Positions 13,085 through 13,101 of a stretch of 13,101 nucleotides of DNA are shown here, piece after piece. How positions within the stretch are numbered: position 1 is the stretch's first letter; every line of letters starts with the position of its first letter. The notes under the pieces were generated by a model. That model was not told where the DNA came from. It worked only from the letters and a program-made list of their open reading frames with translations, and made no database searches. Origin of the DNA: Nitrososphaerales archaeon (GTDB lineage: Archaea; Thermoproteota; Nitrososphaeria; Nitrososphaerales; Nitrososphaeraceae); the NCBI GenBank assembly GCA_029237515.1, contig JARBAV010000374.1, positions 1 through 13,101 on the forward strand. The letters run 5' to 3'. The position numbers and the translations under genes are program-made.

Positions 13085-13101
13085 TTAGTAGGTAACGTGA
13101 C

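Overview
The window reads as chromosomal DNA of an archaeon, most likely a soil-type member of the Nitrososphaerota (Thaumarchaeota). Several things point there: AT-rich DNA with short TATA-like boxes 25-45 bases before starts, many TTG starts, small zinc-knuckle proteins, a free-standing TRAM protein, an exported CHRD protein and a compact Kdp potassium pump. The lineage is inferred from gene style. No rRNA, tRNA, IS element or CRISPR array was seen.

Left part (1-4700, minus strand): a kdpA-kdpB-kdpC operon for the high-affinity potassium P-type ATPase. It is followed one base later by the first 12 codons of a further, probably membrane, gene that runs off the window. No kdpF, kdpD or kdpE is visible. 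All three subunits depart from the bacterial pattern: KdpB has a charged insertion of about 70 residues in its nucleotide-binding domain, KdpC lacks a central extracytoplasmic segment, and KdpA has altered filter loops.

Middle part (4700-9840): small and poorly known genes separated by long AT-rich spacers. They include a membrane-anchored PRC-barrel-like protein, a cysteine-rich 193-residue protein, a 56-residue protein with B-box-type zinc spacing, a TRAM protein, a 56-residue acidic protein, a 58-residue CxxC protein and a secreted CHRD-domain protein. Several are too short for ordinary gene callers.

Right part (9840-13101, minus strand): a run of phosphate-handling genes in one direction. 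In transcription order these are a SixA-like histidine phosphatase with lysine-rich additions, a small zinc protein whose TTG start lies two bases after the preceding stop, a compact SixA, a gene that looks CYTH-like but is split by a single-base frameshift, and a family I inorganic pyrophosphatase with two replaced active-site positions. Together they suggest a phosphate, polyphosphate or phosphohistidine housekeeping module. Upstream of sixA are overlapping inverted repeats that could form alternative hairpins.

The points most worth following are the split CYTH-like gene, the B-box-like miniprotein, the KdpB insertion and KdpC deletion, the altered pyrophosphatase active site, and the structured spacers near 5430, 9670 and 11950.
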